DNA of 64,000 bases from positions 1 to 64,000 of the forward strand of contig JAAVTG010000583.1 of assembly GCA_011947345.1 (NCBI GenBank), in the 5' to 3' direction. Positions 34,301 through 45,459 of the stretch are shown here, in pieces (position 1 is the first letter of the stretch; each line of letters opens with the position of its first letter). Below the pieces are notes generated by a model. That model did no database searches and had not been told where the DNA came from. It saw only the letters and a list, made by a program, of their open reading frames with translations. A program made the position numbers and the translations under genes. Source of the DNA: Phytophthora quininea (Eukaryota; Oomycota; Peronosporomycetes; Peronosporales; Peronosporaceae).

Positions 34301-34817
34301 ACACGGGATTCACCTCCACCACGAGGTTTCTGGCGGGTCCACGAGCCACCACAGGTCGAGCGATCTCCCAGTCGCATCCAAACTGGTCCTTGAGTTTGTT
34401 CCACACCCGCTCGCTCACGAGTCGGTAGTCCCGGCCTTCCACCTGGCAATTAGCATAACAAACGTATCAGCACAAATGCTTGGCAGCTAGTACCTCGGCT
34501 TCTAGAGCTCGCTGGGGTCGCACCAGCATGGGTTTAAGCACCACCGTCTCGCGTTTGCTGCTGCTGAGGTCTTTGTCCACTAGCGGCTCGTTTTCCACGC
34601 AGTACTTGTCGGTATTGCGCGGTAACTCGTCCCCGTCCTCCGAGTCGTCATCTGTCTGGCCCGCGTTCTCGTCGCTCAAGTCTTCGCCGCCGCCCAGCAT
34701 ACGCGTCCACCACCGCGAGCTGATCAGAAACCAGTCGTCTCCCTGCAGCAATCGGTCCTCGTTCAGCTGCCGCTCCAGCGCCGCCGCCAAGTGCCGCAGA
34801 GCTGCGGTCTTGCCCAT
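31342..34817 (-). CDS. Ubiquitin-specific protease with DUSP and Tudor-knot domains
   Basis: ATG at 34817; GT-AG introns at 34443-34493 and 34232-34293; stop at 31342. A DUSP domain is split over the first exons ([30 protein letters not shown]). A ubiquitin-like section follows (about 34170-33850), then a Tudor-knot/chromo-barrel ([33 protein letters not shown]). The USP fold has the Cys box [17 protein letters not shown] (about 33215-33165), [21 protein letters not shown]-x2-C zinc pairs ([16 protein letters not shown]), [10 protein letters not shown] and the His box (HYIA, near 31480). The His box is reached only after a shift at 31496-31500. Other shifts are at 33146, 33114 and 32438, each at a homopolymer one base short. 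Expected to deubiquitinate proteins in cytoplasm or nucleus. Confidence 0.9.
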
Positions 34818-35054
34818 TCTCGGGGCTCGGTAAAAGAGAAATCTAAATCTAAAACGTCAGTTATACGGTGTTACAGTTAGAGAGCACCGTACCTAATAGA
34901 GAGCCGTGTCTAATATGGATAGAGAATTAGGCGACGATTCACGAGCTCTACAACTGTAGTGTATGGGAACCGTTTCTTCCCTTGAAGTGTCTCCCCAACA
35001 GCAGCATTGATACATCCGCAGCCTTGCAGCTTTCCTCCTTGCTCCTTCTCCTTC

Positions 35055-35798
35055 ATGCGTGTGCTCCCCACAGTTCTGGCCATGGCGACTGTAGCCGTCG
35101 CTTCCACGCAGCCCCTCCCCGTTTACGACTACTCGGTGTCCCAATTGACACCTCCAAAAGCCTTCGACATGTACGTGTTGGCGCAGAGCTGGCAGCCAGC
35201 CTTCTGCCGCGGCAAGGAGCAGCAGTACCCTGGCTGCCGCAGCCCGCAGAGCTTCTGGCGGTCGCACCTGACGCTGCACGGGCTCTGGCCCGAGCTCTCG
35301 GGCAGCAGTCCGCCCAGCTTCTGCTCGGGCAAGGCCTTCGACGCCGACGAGATCGAGCGCGAGCTCGGCATCGACACGCTGCACCAATATTGGCCCGACG
35401 TCAAGTTCAGCGAGGCCTCGCCGCAGTACGCGGACTTTTGGAAGCACGAGTGGACCCGCCACGGTACGTGCTCGGGGCTCAAGCAGGTGGCTTACTTCAC
35501 CGAGGCTGTCAACCTCGAGCGGAACGCGACGCTGGCGCCGACACCGACGCTCGTGCAGGACAATGTCGGCGGACAGGTGGACGCCGCCAGTCTCCGCAAA
35601 GCCTTCGGGGACGCGGCGCTCAAGTGCCAGCGCGGCCACAGCGACCAGGACGGCAAGCAGACGCTCTTCTCGCAGGTCTTCACGTGCTGGGAGAAGGACG
35701 AGCACAACGTGCCGACCAAACGCGGCGCCTGCCCGCCGCACATTCACTCGGAAGACACGTGCGGCAGCGGAGTCGTTGTCATCCCCGCCTTCGACTAG
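35055..35798 (+). CDS. Secreted RNase T2
   Basis: Start taken at ATG 35055 because it gives a classical signal peptide (MRVLPTVLAMATVAVAST); an in-frame ATG at 35007 would place a Pro/Cys-rich extension in front. Both catalytic segments of the T2 family are present: SHLTLHGLWPE (CAS I) and FWKHEWTRHGTCS (CAS II), with the histidines in place. Six or more Cys are suitably spaced for disulphides. The mature protein of about 230 residues is the usual size. It would cleave RNA outside the cell or in vacuoles. The gene is divergent from the USP gene with 237 bases between starts. The frame is intact. Confidence 0.93.
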   Translation: MRVLPTVLAMATVAVASTQPLPVYDYSVSQLTPPKAFDMYVLAQSWQPAFCRGKEQQYPGCRSPQSFWRSHLTLHGLWPELSGSSPPSFCSGKAFDADEIERELGIDTLHQYWPDVKFSEASPQYADFWKHEWTRHGTCSGLKQVAYFTEAVNLERNATLAPTPTLVQDNVGGQVDAASLRKAFGDAALKCQRGHSDQDGKQTLFSQVFTCWEKDEHNVPTKRGACPPHIHSEDTCGSGVVVIPAFD

Positions 35799-36306
35799 CG
35801 CGTCGGCAAGTGCAACATCGAGCTGACTCCTTCACCAAAGTCGGTTCGCCGAGTGCGTCAAACAAACCCTGCAATATGAACAGCAAGCTAGCGTTGATCT
35901 AACTGGCGTCGAACCCAAACACGCGGCATTTCACATCGAGTTGCGTGCCAACTTCGTCTTCGCTTCTCGAGTTGCAGCACTCTACGTAGGCGATCTGTCG
36001 GTGCTCTCGTTCCACGTGGCTCGCGAGTCTCGTGGCGACGGTGGCCCCGCCGCCTTGAAGGGCGTACGAGATTACACTCCCACCGTGCCGGCGAGCCATC
36101 ATGGCGGGTCAAAGATGTGCAGGAAGACGTCGAGGGAACAGGGTGCCTTGATGGCAAAGGCCCCTAGCATCTAGTAAACGCAAGATGATAATGCTGTGTG
36201 TGTTTGGGAACGCTTCTCAATGCGTGAATTCAAAATAGGGGTGTACACTACTTCGTGTCGCTAGTTAATCTACTTACTTCGTGTCGCGGCCGACCAACGC
36301 CGGCCT
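35799..36306. other. Intergenic between RNase T2 and the SANT-like gene
   Basis: A minus-strand frame at 35899-36102 ends in a protein-like sequence (YVECCNSRSEDEVGTQLDVK) but has no clear start or family. It could be the last exon of a lost gene. Nothing else was seen. Confidence 0.4.
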
Positions 36307-37332
36307 TCAACATACATACGCCAAGCACGCCATGCCACTCAAACAGAACACACAGCCTCGGTCTGATAGCTCCCCACTGAGCTCTAGCACATGGACGCCC
36401 GTACGAGCGAGACCCGCAGCGGCGGCAGCACGGCGGTGGACGTCGCGACGGTCACCGGCGACACTGCGGGGCAGGTTCGAGTACAACGCTCGACGAGAGA
36501 CATCGTCCGAGACCGTGAGCTTGGGCAGCTTGCACATCACTGGGGTGGTGGCGGTGGTGGCGACGGCTTGCGACGCCGCGGCGGCGTAGCGTGAGGAGAA
36601 GAGCGCCGGCGAGGCCTGGTGCTGGAAGTGGTAGAAGATCTGCGGCTCGGTGAGCTCTACCGCCGCCGGTTGCGGTTGGCGGGCGACGCTGTTGACGTCG
36701 TCGTAGCTGCGCTTGCGCCTCAAGTTGCCACCGGCCTTTTGCTCGGTGGTGGCGTGGGTGGGGCTGTCCTTGGCCGCGGCGTTGTTATTGGCCGCCTCCA
36801 TGGACTGCTCCTCTTCTTCAATGCTCTGGATGAAAGCTCGTCGTAAGCTCGTCAAGTGGAGCGCGGCGTTCTCTTTGGACTGCGCGGCGGCAGGCGAGTC
36901 CTGCGCGCACGGGTAGTAGGCTCGTCGGCCGATCTTGGGGTTGATCTTGATGCCGGCGAAGACCGAGCCGGGCAGCAGCTTCTTGGAGATGCGCATGGGG
37001 TCGCAGTGGAGCTGCTGCGCCAAGTACCCGCGCAGGGTGGTGCCATACTGGATGGCCAGCAAGCCGTCGCAGAAGTACGAGATGGTGGCGGCGGCGTAGT
37101 CTTCCTCTGCGCGGGTCCACTTGCCTCGCCGCAGCGGGCCCGACAGTGTCAGGTCGACGTTAGAGGAGGAGGAGATCACCGCCGGTGGTGGTGGAGTGGT
37201 GGCGGTGGTGGCAGAAGCTCGATAGTAGGAAGAGGGCGAGTACTGCTGCGGCTGCGACAGTGGGAAGCTGTGGTTGAGCTGCTGGTGCGAGCACCGCAGC
37301 ACGTTGCCGATGGACGGGAGGTGGTGGGTCAT
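36307..37332 (-). CDS. Stramenopile SANT-like nuclear protein
   Basis: ATG at 37332 (MTHHLPSIGN). A Ser/Pro-rich N-terminus precedes a conserved block at about 37160-36900: RRGKWTRAEEDYAAATISYF, LPGSVFAGIKINPKIGRR, including DPMRISKKL. The KWT.EE start resembles one SANT/Myb helix, and the 'GTTLR.yLa..L.CDPMRISKK' continuation is common in uncharacterised stramenopile proteins. The remainder is Ala/Gln-rich with a basic cluster (NLRRKRSYDD). The end is uncertain because the last 60 residues look like a shifted frame. A nuclear DNA- or chromatin-associated role is inferred only from the SANT-like start. Confidence 0.7.
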   Translation of the reverse strand: MTHHLPSIGNVLRCSHQQLNHSFPLSQPQQYSPSSYYRASATTATTPPPPAVISSSSNVDLTLSGPLRRGKWTRAEEDYAAATISYFCDGLLAIQYGTTLRGYLAQQLHCDPMRISKKLLPGSVFAGIKINPKIGRRAYYPCAQDSPAAAQSKENAALHLTSLRRAFIQSIEEEEQSMEAANNNAAAKDSPTHATTEQKAGGNLRRKRSYDDVNSVARQPQPAAVELTEPQIFYHFQHQASPALFSSRYAAAASQAVATTATTPVMCKLPKLTVSDDVSRRALYSNLPRSVAGDRRDVHRRAAAAAGLARTGVHVLELSGELSDRGCVFCLSGMACLAYVC

Positions 37333-40300
37333 CTTGAAGTGTGCGGAGGACCAAAGGATTCTCGTTTGGTGGTGGAGGTGGGGGTATCGACCGCTTGACG
37401 GACGTCGGGCCAATTCGCAAGTGAGACTCGCCAGCACTTTGAAAAGCTTCCCAATCGCTTCCCGGACAGCCCGCTGCGTCAAGCCTATCTCTTCACCCAC
37501 GTGGCCGCGCAGAAAGACTGGCGCTGACCACAGAAGGGGCCTCGTCTTGCCGTGCGTTCACGCACATATCATTGAGGATGGTCGAGCGGCTATCGCGGGC
37601 TGTGCAAGCGGCACCGAGGTCGAGCCTCGACCGAGCGAGCGCTGGTTGACAGCGGCTGGACGCAGACGACGTCTTAGCGCGTCCGGGCTGCATCACGGGC
37701 GTTTAGCCCGCGGTGTGCATGGAGCGTGGCGAAATTCGCCAGTTGCGCCACGTTTGCTTGACCGCCCCCGCCGTCGCCGTTGACAGCTTCACTGTTCACT
37801 GTCCTCGGTCGAATTCAAGTGCGGGCGTCAATGGGGACGGCATCCAGAGCCACACAGCGCGAATGCGCGAGCTCGTTCGAACAAGAAGGCTCAAGCAGTT
37901 GGGGACGCGAGTCACGACCGAGCTCGAAACAGCTTGCGGACAGGAAGCTCTCGCCACCGCCGCCGTCAAGATACGGCGCCGCCGGCCTCTTCTATCGCGG
38001 AGGACGTCTCAAGAGCTCCCAGAGCTATGCACGGCGGGCCTCCGATCTCGCTGGAAAGGCTCGTGCGAGCTTCTGCCTGGTCGGTAAGACAAACAAGTAT
38101 CACAAGCAGCAACAGTTTGCCAACATTTTTCGCCAGCAAACTTGCCCGCGCACTGTAGTCCTTTTGGCCAACAAGTTCACTCAACAGAGAGCCGCGCGAG
38201 TCACCGCCAAAACAGTGTCGAAAAAGAATCACTTTTTGGTTCCTCCTCGAACGTCAGCGTTGCAGGGTGTCTGCCACGTCAGGCGTTGCCCTGCTCGGGA
38301 GCCATCGGTTTCCCTTGCATTATTGCCTGCCAGCGCTGGTTGTCGGTCAGGCGTCTTCAATGGCGACGCCATTACCGGAGACCGAGCAACGTAGAGGTCG
38401 GCGAACGTTAACTCACGGCCGGGTCGCTGGACTTGTGGGCGCTCACGGTGCGCACCCACGGTCTTAGTCTGCAGCAGACAAGAAGTTCGCGAGCTTTCGT
38501 GTGCGTTCAGGGGACTGGTGGCCTGCGGTGGAACGGCGCGATGCTCATTTCTCCGAGCGTGGGGGCATCTGGTTCGCCTTGGACGCTGCCCGAGTTGAGG
38601 TTGCTCGATCCTCAACCGGTGCGTCTCACGCCGAGCGGCCACGAACGTCCGCCGATTGTGCGCCCCGAGTGGGACACCCGAGACGAGTGACTGCAAGCGC
38701 TTGCTTATATTGCTCGGAAACGTGGTGGGTGGCCTCACCTGCGGATCGGATCTCGGTCAGCAGACGAGAGCTCGGTAGACATGAGGTCTGCCCTCCTTGA
38801 GAAAGAGCTCTACAATCGCTGGCGCCAGCGCCGACTCGGTCACGAGGCCGCCAAGCGTTGCTGCTTTGTGCTGGCCAAAAAGGTCGACAAGCTCCAGCCA
38901 TTACCTCCACTGCCGGCAACCCAGCTGTGTCGAGCAACAAAGTGACTTTGCACCTTTGGCCACATTGCCAACGCGAAGCTTGGGCTGTCAACGACGCCCC
39001 GATAAGGTCAGCGGAAAGTTGATTGAAAATGGAGCCCGAATAAGACCGCGGTTGCACGGCCGAAGGCTTTGCTTGCCGCCGCAACGAGTTCCCAACCTTT
39101 GCTTGCCCGCAGCCTGGCGCGACCGCGAGGAATTCATGAACCATCTGCAGAAGAGAGCAGGAGCGCTCCCGACTCGGGACGCCACGAACAAAGCCTACAC
39201 GCCGCCGAAGAGCTGCACGCCGTCGGCTGATCGCGGTGCGGCGGGCAGTAATGGCCCGCGCCTCAACTGGCGTGCACCCGGCTGGGACACAGCGCGCGAT
39301 TGCAGAGTACCGCTGCCGATTTGCGGTCAAAAGGATGTTGACGAGCCAAGCCGAGACCCGAGACCCCGAGCCGACGTCGCTGTCGCTGCCGGCCTTGCCC
39401 TGGTCGGATGCGCTTCGCATGGCAAAGCTCGTCGGAGCAGCTTGGTCTTGTGCCGCCCCGGCGCAGGATGCGCTGCAAGTTGGTACAGTACGCTCGGATC
39501 GTGTTTGAAGTTGCCGCCGCGACTACCGGATACTTTGTCCACCTGCAGTCCGCGCCGAACAAGTCCGGGCGGCAGATGGACCCGATGTCGCCATGCCGGA
39601 CCGTGGCAGCGGCGTCTGCGCTGCTTAGACGCCGTCGAGCTGGGCGGAGCCGCCAAGCACAGCAAATCGCGTCAAGCCGGAGCGACTGAACGTCCCCAGC
39701 TTCGAGCGCTCGTGCGGCGCTTCGACTGTCTGCCACGCTGCCCTGTGCGTCCGAGTCACCATCGTCACGCCACTGCCGCGCCGTGTGGCTCGCGGCGCGT
39801 TTGACTTGAGGAGCGCCATCACACATGCCCCGTAGAGACCAGGCACCGTGTCACCTCTGGCCGCGACTTGTCTGCTGGCCGGTCGCTGACGGCAACTCGC
39901 GCGCCACCAAAACGCGCCTCATGCCCAAAGTTTGGCCGGCGACGCGGCGAAATGAGCTGATGCCGGGTTGCTCCATGGAGCACTGTCCGACGCCACCTTC
40001 GTCGCGAAAAAGCCCTCGAACGCGGGTCCAAATCATTTCGGGCGACAGGATTTCTCGCGGCCATGAATTTCCAGCATCGGATTGCCAGCTCGGTCCACCT
40101 CGGCGATGCCGTTGATACCCCATCGGTCGTAATGCGGCCACCGCGGAAAGCGAGTAATGGATCCGCGATCCGAGATGCCGGTCCAATTGAGGTGTCGTGG
40201 CTTGCGATCGGAGCTCGAGGCCGATCTAGCTGTTGAGGTGGATACCAACATACCAACGTGGCTGTCCACGTTCTGCAGCTATCGGGAGGAAAGCAAGCCA

Positions 40301-40370
40301 ACGAAAATTTTTCGATGACATCAAAGAAAGCGGGAGAAGATGACCACCACCGAGGAGAGAGCAATGCTTG
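37333..40370. other. 3 kb of GC-rich DNA without a supported gene
   Basis: Open frames of up to 335 codons exist on both strands (for example 38797-39804 + and 38626-39420 -), but they overlap each other, have no domain, no hydrophobic pattern and high Arg/Pro/Cys content expected of GC-rich non-coding DNA. The texture resembles the 1-kb upstream regions of the WRKY19-like genes further right. No repeat or RNA was recognised. Confidence 0.45.
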
Positions 40371-41039
40371 CTTCAACTGAACTCCCCACGAGGTACTTTA
40401 GGCCCAAGACGCAACGCTACTTTGGTTTGTTTTCCAATCAGCGATGCGTTTCGACGCCAGATCGATGCTACTTTTCCCCTGCAAACTCGCGGGCAGCAGT
40501 CTCTAGCGTTCGTCGACCACCCAATTTCGATGCAGACATCCACCACACTACCTTTGACGCTCTTGGCTCGGATCCTCTTGCAGGTTTTGCTGAACTCTGT
40601 GTGGACTCGACAAGCGTGCGTGCAGCTCGTCCCCACTCGGTTCCACAGCGCTCGGAACTCGGCCCGAGCATTCGTCGCGCGGTCGCTAGTTATCCTTGCT
40701 CGTGGCTTGCTTGCATCTTGCTCTTCAAGATTTTTGGGCTCGTCGATTCCCACCGTGGATGCGGCAGAACATGGCGTTCCAGTTGAGTGTCGGCCCAGCT
40801 TCTCGAGCCCCCACCTCATCTCCTTCCTGGGCCTCTCCATCTCCGCAGGCGTCGTCGACCTGGACGTGGATCCGAAGTCAAGAGAATCCATTGCCATCCT
40901 CCTCCTCCGCTTTGTCTTTTGACTGTTTTTTTCTTCGTACTTTTGGCGCCTTCGAGTACTTTTTGCATGGCGCCATCCCGTCTGGTGTAGTCCAGGGACT
41001 AGCAGCCCAACTTGCGCTGCTGGAGACGCCCACGCCACG

Positions 41040-42204
41040 GCGGCGCACTGCTCGGTGTAGCATGATGACACAGCCGGTCGGACTGTTCTTGACTGGGCTG
41101 GTGCGAACGATGCTCTTCGCTAATATACACCGCCGTGTGGCTCTGACCGTTGGAATCCTAATCCAGAGTCACGCGGTAGTCGTCCTCGTGAGAGCGATAC
41201 TGCATCACGACACCGGACCCGAACGGAGTCATCACCACGTCCCCTAGGGACGCCTTTATTGCGCCAACCACACTAGATTGGAGTCGTCCTCAGCTTCGTC
41301 TGCGCCGTTGCTGACAGTCAACCGACCCACTCGCTCCATTTCGAGTCCCATCCGCGATAGTGCACGTAGATCTTGCTACAGCGGGCGTTCAACACACACG
41401 CGCTTCAAACCAGCGGTTGATTGTATCAAGAGCATCTACTTTTGCGGCCCAGAACACCCGATTGGAGTCGTCCACCAGCTCCACGGTGCATCGTTCCAGT
41501 GGCATATCTTTACGATATGGAAGTTAGCACTGTATGAAAGCAGCGTGAAGCAGCTTGTCGACATACCTGGAAAGCAAATGGAGACGGCTCGATCTGGAGC
41601 ATTTGGTGACTGCGCTGGTAAATCACTTCGTGCCGATTTTCCCAGTCAAAGCCCGATCACTTCCCAAGCTCATACTGGCAGGTATTCCAGGATCGCTGTG
41701 TCCGTCAGTCGACCAAGCAGTCAAGCGGCAGGCTGCGAATCCAGCAGCACCAAAAACCGGTAGCTCTGTCACCACATCGGCCGTCCCGTGGCTTTCAACT
41801 ACTCTGGCGTCCAGTTTGGCTAAGAAGTCATCAAAGCCTTGGCCTCCTCTCTTCTCTCCCTCTCTCTCTCTCTCTCTCTGGTTGCTGCCACTCGACGCTT
41901 AAACGTTACGGGGCTCTCGCTCGAAGCGCAAGTTTATGCGTCGCACCCATTTCTGTCTGTCGGAGCCTCTTCTCCTGCTCTCTCTGAGCAGCTCCTTGGT
42001 CCCCTTCCAGCGGCGCGGGCGGTTGATGTGGTCCCTCTGGTCAGGTCTGCGGTCTTGTGGCTGCCTTAAGCCTGGCGACTTCAGTCGCTTCTACTTGTCC
42101 TTGCGGGGCTTGAAACGTGCCAGAACCTGCTGCTCGGACGTCAGGGAGCCGGCACTGTAGATCGCCGTGGCTTCATCTTCCTCGGAGGGCGCGTCGCGAG
42201 GCAT
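41040..42204 (-). pseudogene. Tudor-knot (chromo-barrel) protein, broken
   Basis: A minus-strand start at 42204 reads MPRDAPSEEDEATAIYSAGS and TSEQQVLARFKPRKDK. Downstream, in other frames, there are ALDTINRWFEARV (about 41430) and KIYVHYRGWDSKWSEWVG (about 41370-41315), together a Tudor-knot domain like that in the USP gene of this window. About 100 bases further is LGDVVMTPFGSGVVMQYR, a repeat-type motif I associate with oomycete Tudor-knot proteins. In-frame stops occur (after KPRKDK, after SEWVG, after RVTLD). Several could be single-base errors, but their number favours decay. Chromatin or RNA binding would be the ancestral role. Confidence 0.55.
41861..41879. repeat. (TC)n microsatellite
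   Basis: Uninterrupted TC dinucleotides within a longer C/T-rich stretch (41843-41880), inside the Tudor-knot gene remains. Confidence 0.95.
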
Positions 42205-42390
42205 CGCGGGCGGAATAGCACTTTACTTAACGTCATTAGAAAATGGAAACTATATATTATTTCATGCTAAGAAAAACTATTCGCACCAATTATGATAATA
42301 ATAACGTGTGAAAGTTGTGTTATTCTTCCGCATAAAAGTTGCGTTTCCACAATGCAAGTTGAGCTGCTTCCACGGCCCCCAATTGCCCGT

Positions 42391-43082
42391 TCAAAACCCG
42401 AATCCGCTCCTCAAGAATCTTTTAAGATCCCGACAAGTCATTCCTCGAACATTGTCAGAAAAATATAAGCGCACTTCCCAGTAGTATATCCATCGCAAAG
42501 CTGACGTCCTGGCTGAATATTCGTGTGGATCGCACGGATCCCGAAACAGCATCATTTTCACACGGAGTTTCCCGCAGGTATCTAATGCCAGCATAATGTT
42601 CTGGATGAATTTGTTTAATGAGCATCCACAGAGCTATCGAGATGTCATCCATGCCTCCCAAACCACGTAACTTGATCCTGTTTTTGGACACGAATTGAAC
42701 AGTCTATCGACAGTAAAAAGCTTGCTCCAAGAGCAAACGGCATCATTTCACCGAGTGGGAAAGCATCTTTACTGGCCCAAGTCTGTCGAATCACTTGCCG
42801 AAATGGGAAGTGGGAGACCACTGCCGTTCTGACCCCCACCAGCAGCACTAGAATTGGGTCAAAGAGATTTGGTTTGTCGTATCCAAGTCGGTCAAGAAGA
42901 TCCTGACGTTGCAGTCGCTGATGCAACTCCATCCAGTCCACAAGCGAGGGATCTTTGTCACCATAGACCTCATTATTGGCGAAGGTCAAGAGCAACAGAG
43001 CGATCCAAAGCCATTCGCTTGTGCTCGTAGTGTGTCGAGTATCCTGGTGTCGAATCTCTGCGCCAGGTAGTAGATCTACCAC
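42391..43082 (-). pseudogene. GT31-like glycosyltransferase relic
   Basis: The upstream frame (42645-43082) has a probable signal anchor (WLWIALLLLTFANN) and then VGVRTAVVSHFPFRQVIRQT with W following, which matches the 'R.aiR.TW' block at the start of family 31 galactosyltransferases. The frame then jumps to GGMDDISIALWMLIKQIHPE (42455-42691), resembling the 'EDv..g.w' block near the family's end. The central catalytic part with the DxD motif is missing. So the gene is internally deleted and frameshifted. It lies back-to-back with the ankyrin gene at 43091. Confidence 0.55.
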
Positions 43083-43090
43083 TCGAGTTT

Positions 43091-44884
43091 ATGGCTCCCA
43101 ACTTTGCGTTGTCCAAGGCCATTGAAATGGGCAGCCTGCCATTAGCGTGGCTTTTGGTGTGGTGGAACAAAGTTCAAAGCTGTGTTACTACGAAAAGCTG
43201 CATCCATATCGTCTTGCGATGCACTTGGTCCCTGTCAGCCCAAAAGAAGATGCTATTGAAGAGATGCGGTAGCTGTACGAGAGATACTCCGGCGTGTTGG
43301 ATTCGCGAGCAGTTGGTGCTGTTTTCGATAGGAGAGACCTGGCCTTGCTGAAGTGGCTCTACTCATGCAATCGGAAGAAAGTCGGCGACAACAAACAAAA
43401 GATATTTGACGATGCTCGCAGAAAACACCAACTGGATACAATGCGGTGGCTTTTGGAAACCTTCCCCAGATTCGACTGCTCTTTGATTCACCTTTCCGCA
43501 GGAAACCACCTCAAGCAGATCAAGTGGCTGGTGGAGCATTCTTGTTGGGACAAAAGTCAGTGGGCAGAGCCTTCCAAAATGCTGCTTCGAATAGGTTTCT
43601 CGAGACTGCTCAATATTTGTCTGGGAAAGCTACCGAACCCTGCGCAGCCTCAGTTGCAACCTTTGTCAACACAAACACTTCCCGACACTCCGGTGACTTC
43701 ACGTGGTTAACACAGGGAAAATTGGGATGAGCTGCCGTCTAAAGTTGCCAAGAACGGAGAGTTTGAAAGCTTGCAGTGGTTGCACCGAAAGCGAAGCCCG
43801 AGTTTTCAGGTTGTACAATACATATCGCGGCATCACAAGGCCGTCTAGAGATTGCCCAGTGGTTACGCAAACAGACAGGAAGGCTGCACAAATCGAGCTA
43901 TGGGCGAAGCAGCAGGAAATGACCATCGTGAGGTTGTTCAGTGGCTCCATGAGAATCGACAGGAGGTCTCCACGAACCGTGTGATTGGTTTGGCGGCTTC
44001 CATTTGTCGTGTGGATGTGTTGCAATGGTTTCGTGATAGCCGCACAGACGATTTTAGCAATGATTCGTTCAGATATTCTCAGGCGCATCAGGGAGAAGAG
44101 CGCTTCAGAGGAGGTATTGACGACGCCGCGCTTCATAAAAACCTCGAAGTGGTCAAGTGGTAGCACCGCAGTGGTGACGGCGTATGCACAACGCATGCGA
44201 TGGATCATGCGGCTTGGTTTGACCACCTGAACATAGCGAAGTTCTTACACCAGAATCGTGACGAGGGCTGCACACCAAGCGCCATGAGCGACGCAATGAG
44301 AAATGATCATGTCGAAATCGTCAAGTAGCTGAATAAAACCACCAAAATAACTTCAAGCCATCTGCAAGCCGACAAACAATGGGGATCTGGACATGGTCAA
44401 GCATATCCTGCGTCACCCCGGACGCAGAACTTGGCGCTTCAATAGCGCAATATACGCGGCTGCTGGCCAAAGCCACCTCCATGTGATGCAGTATCTGGAC
44501 CAATACTTTCCAGCCGAATGGCCTCACAAACTCATGAAGGCGGCAGTCAGTGGAGGTCGTCTTGCTGTCGTCAAGTGGCTCTCCTTCCACGCCAAACAAC
44601 CGCTCTACTCTGGCTGTGAGCTCAACGCCGCTCGAAGCGGGAACATTGGTCTGCTGGAATTCATCCGGACGCACTCGGACTACTGCTGTAACCCTTCCGT
44701 CTATTTTTCGTCCTGCAACAGCGGACACATTGAGGTGGGGCTCTGGTACGCGGAGCATTTCGGCAAGCCCCCAAAACGACAACGACCTACAACTTCAACC
44801 TCACAACTCGCAGATTTCTCGCAAGTCACATATTGCAACGGCATTCTTCTTATTCTCACTGTTTCCTACATTGATTGCCGTTGA
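43091..44884 (+). pseudogene. Ankyrin-repeat gene, many frameshifts
   Basis: Pieces in all three + frames have the ankyrin pattern of oomycete proteins ('a..gh..vv.wL..n..egct..am..AA..g'): DLALLKWLYSCNRKKVGDN, KQIKWLVEHS, GNDHREVVQWLHENRQEVST, DVLQWFRDS, NLEVVKW, AAAGQSHLHVMQYLDQ, GRLAVVKWLSFHAKQP, GNIGLLEFIRTHSDYC. Starting MAPNFALSKAIEMGSLPLAW at 43091. At least six shifts and several stops occur, more than in neighbouring genes, so real decay is likely. The last 460 bases belong to the left palindrome arm and are repeated at the right. Confidence 0.75.
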
Positions 44885-44931
44885 CTGCTGCGATGGGGAC
44901 GAATCCATTCGTTTTCTGTGGTGACATGGTT

Positions 44932-45459
44932 AGTCGAATCAAGTCTGATGAAGATCGACCCTGATGTGCGCGGTGGTTGGAGAGGTGGGGAGCGCGGACG
45001 CCTCCAGGGCGAACCAAGCCTGGTGGATCTCTTCTTGGCCGAGAAGGACAGCTCGTGGCAGATGACGGGCCGGCTGCTCTGGAGCTGGAGAATGGAGGGG
45101 TCCACGAAGACGTCAGGACGATGATGGAGAAGGAGGGATTTCTATCGATCATCTCCGTTGACAAGTGGCACGAAGAACAAAATGCCGCCGCCTTCCCCGA
45201 CTGGCGAGATTCATGTGCTGGTGCTGCAGCCTCATATTCGCGATCGCATGGGCCAAGCGGCTTCCCGAGATCGGAAGAAGACCCGTACGTACAGTATTCA
45301 TGACGCCGTTGGTATGACGATTTTGATGCTCATTTTGTTTGTGCAGATGCAGACGGCAAGTGTACAGACCCAACGCTTCGTGACTGTCGTTTTGGCCGTC
45401 CTGGGAGTCGATGTTTTTTTACGGTGGCGGAAATTCAACCAACCAAGAAGGATGTCTAA
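44932..45459 (+). CDS. Small unrecognised gene in the left arm
   Basis: Frames from ATG 44932 (MVSRIKSDEDRP) change near 44970 and 45170, passing through VRTMMEKEGFLSIISVDKWH and SPTGEIHVLVLQPHIRDRMG. A GT-AG intron is likely at about 45287-45347 (donor GTACGT, acceptor TTTGTGCAG), followed by a last exon ending IQPTKKDV. I see no known domain. The reading depends on two shifts and is tentative. A copy lies in the right arm, where the last exon differs by the length of one T run. Confidence 0.35.

Noticed and set aside
38797..39804. 335-codon open frame on the + strand
   Set aside because: Overlaps a 264-codon frame on the other strand, has no domain and an Arg/Pro/Cys-rich composition expected of GC-rich non-coding DNA.
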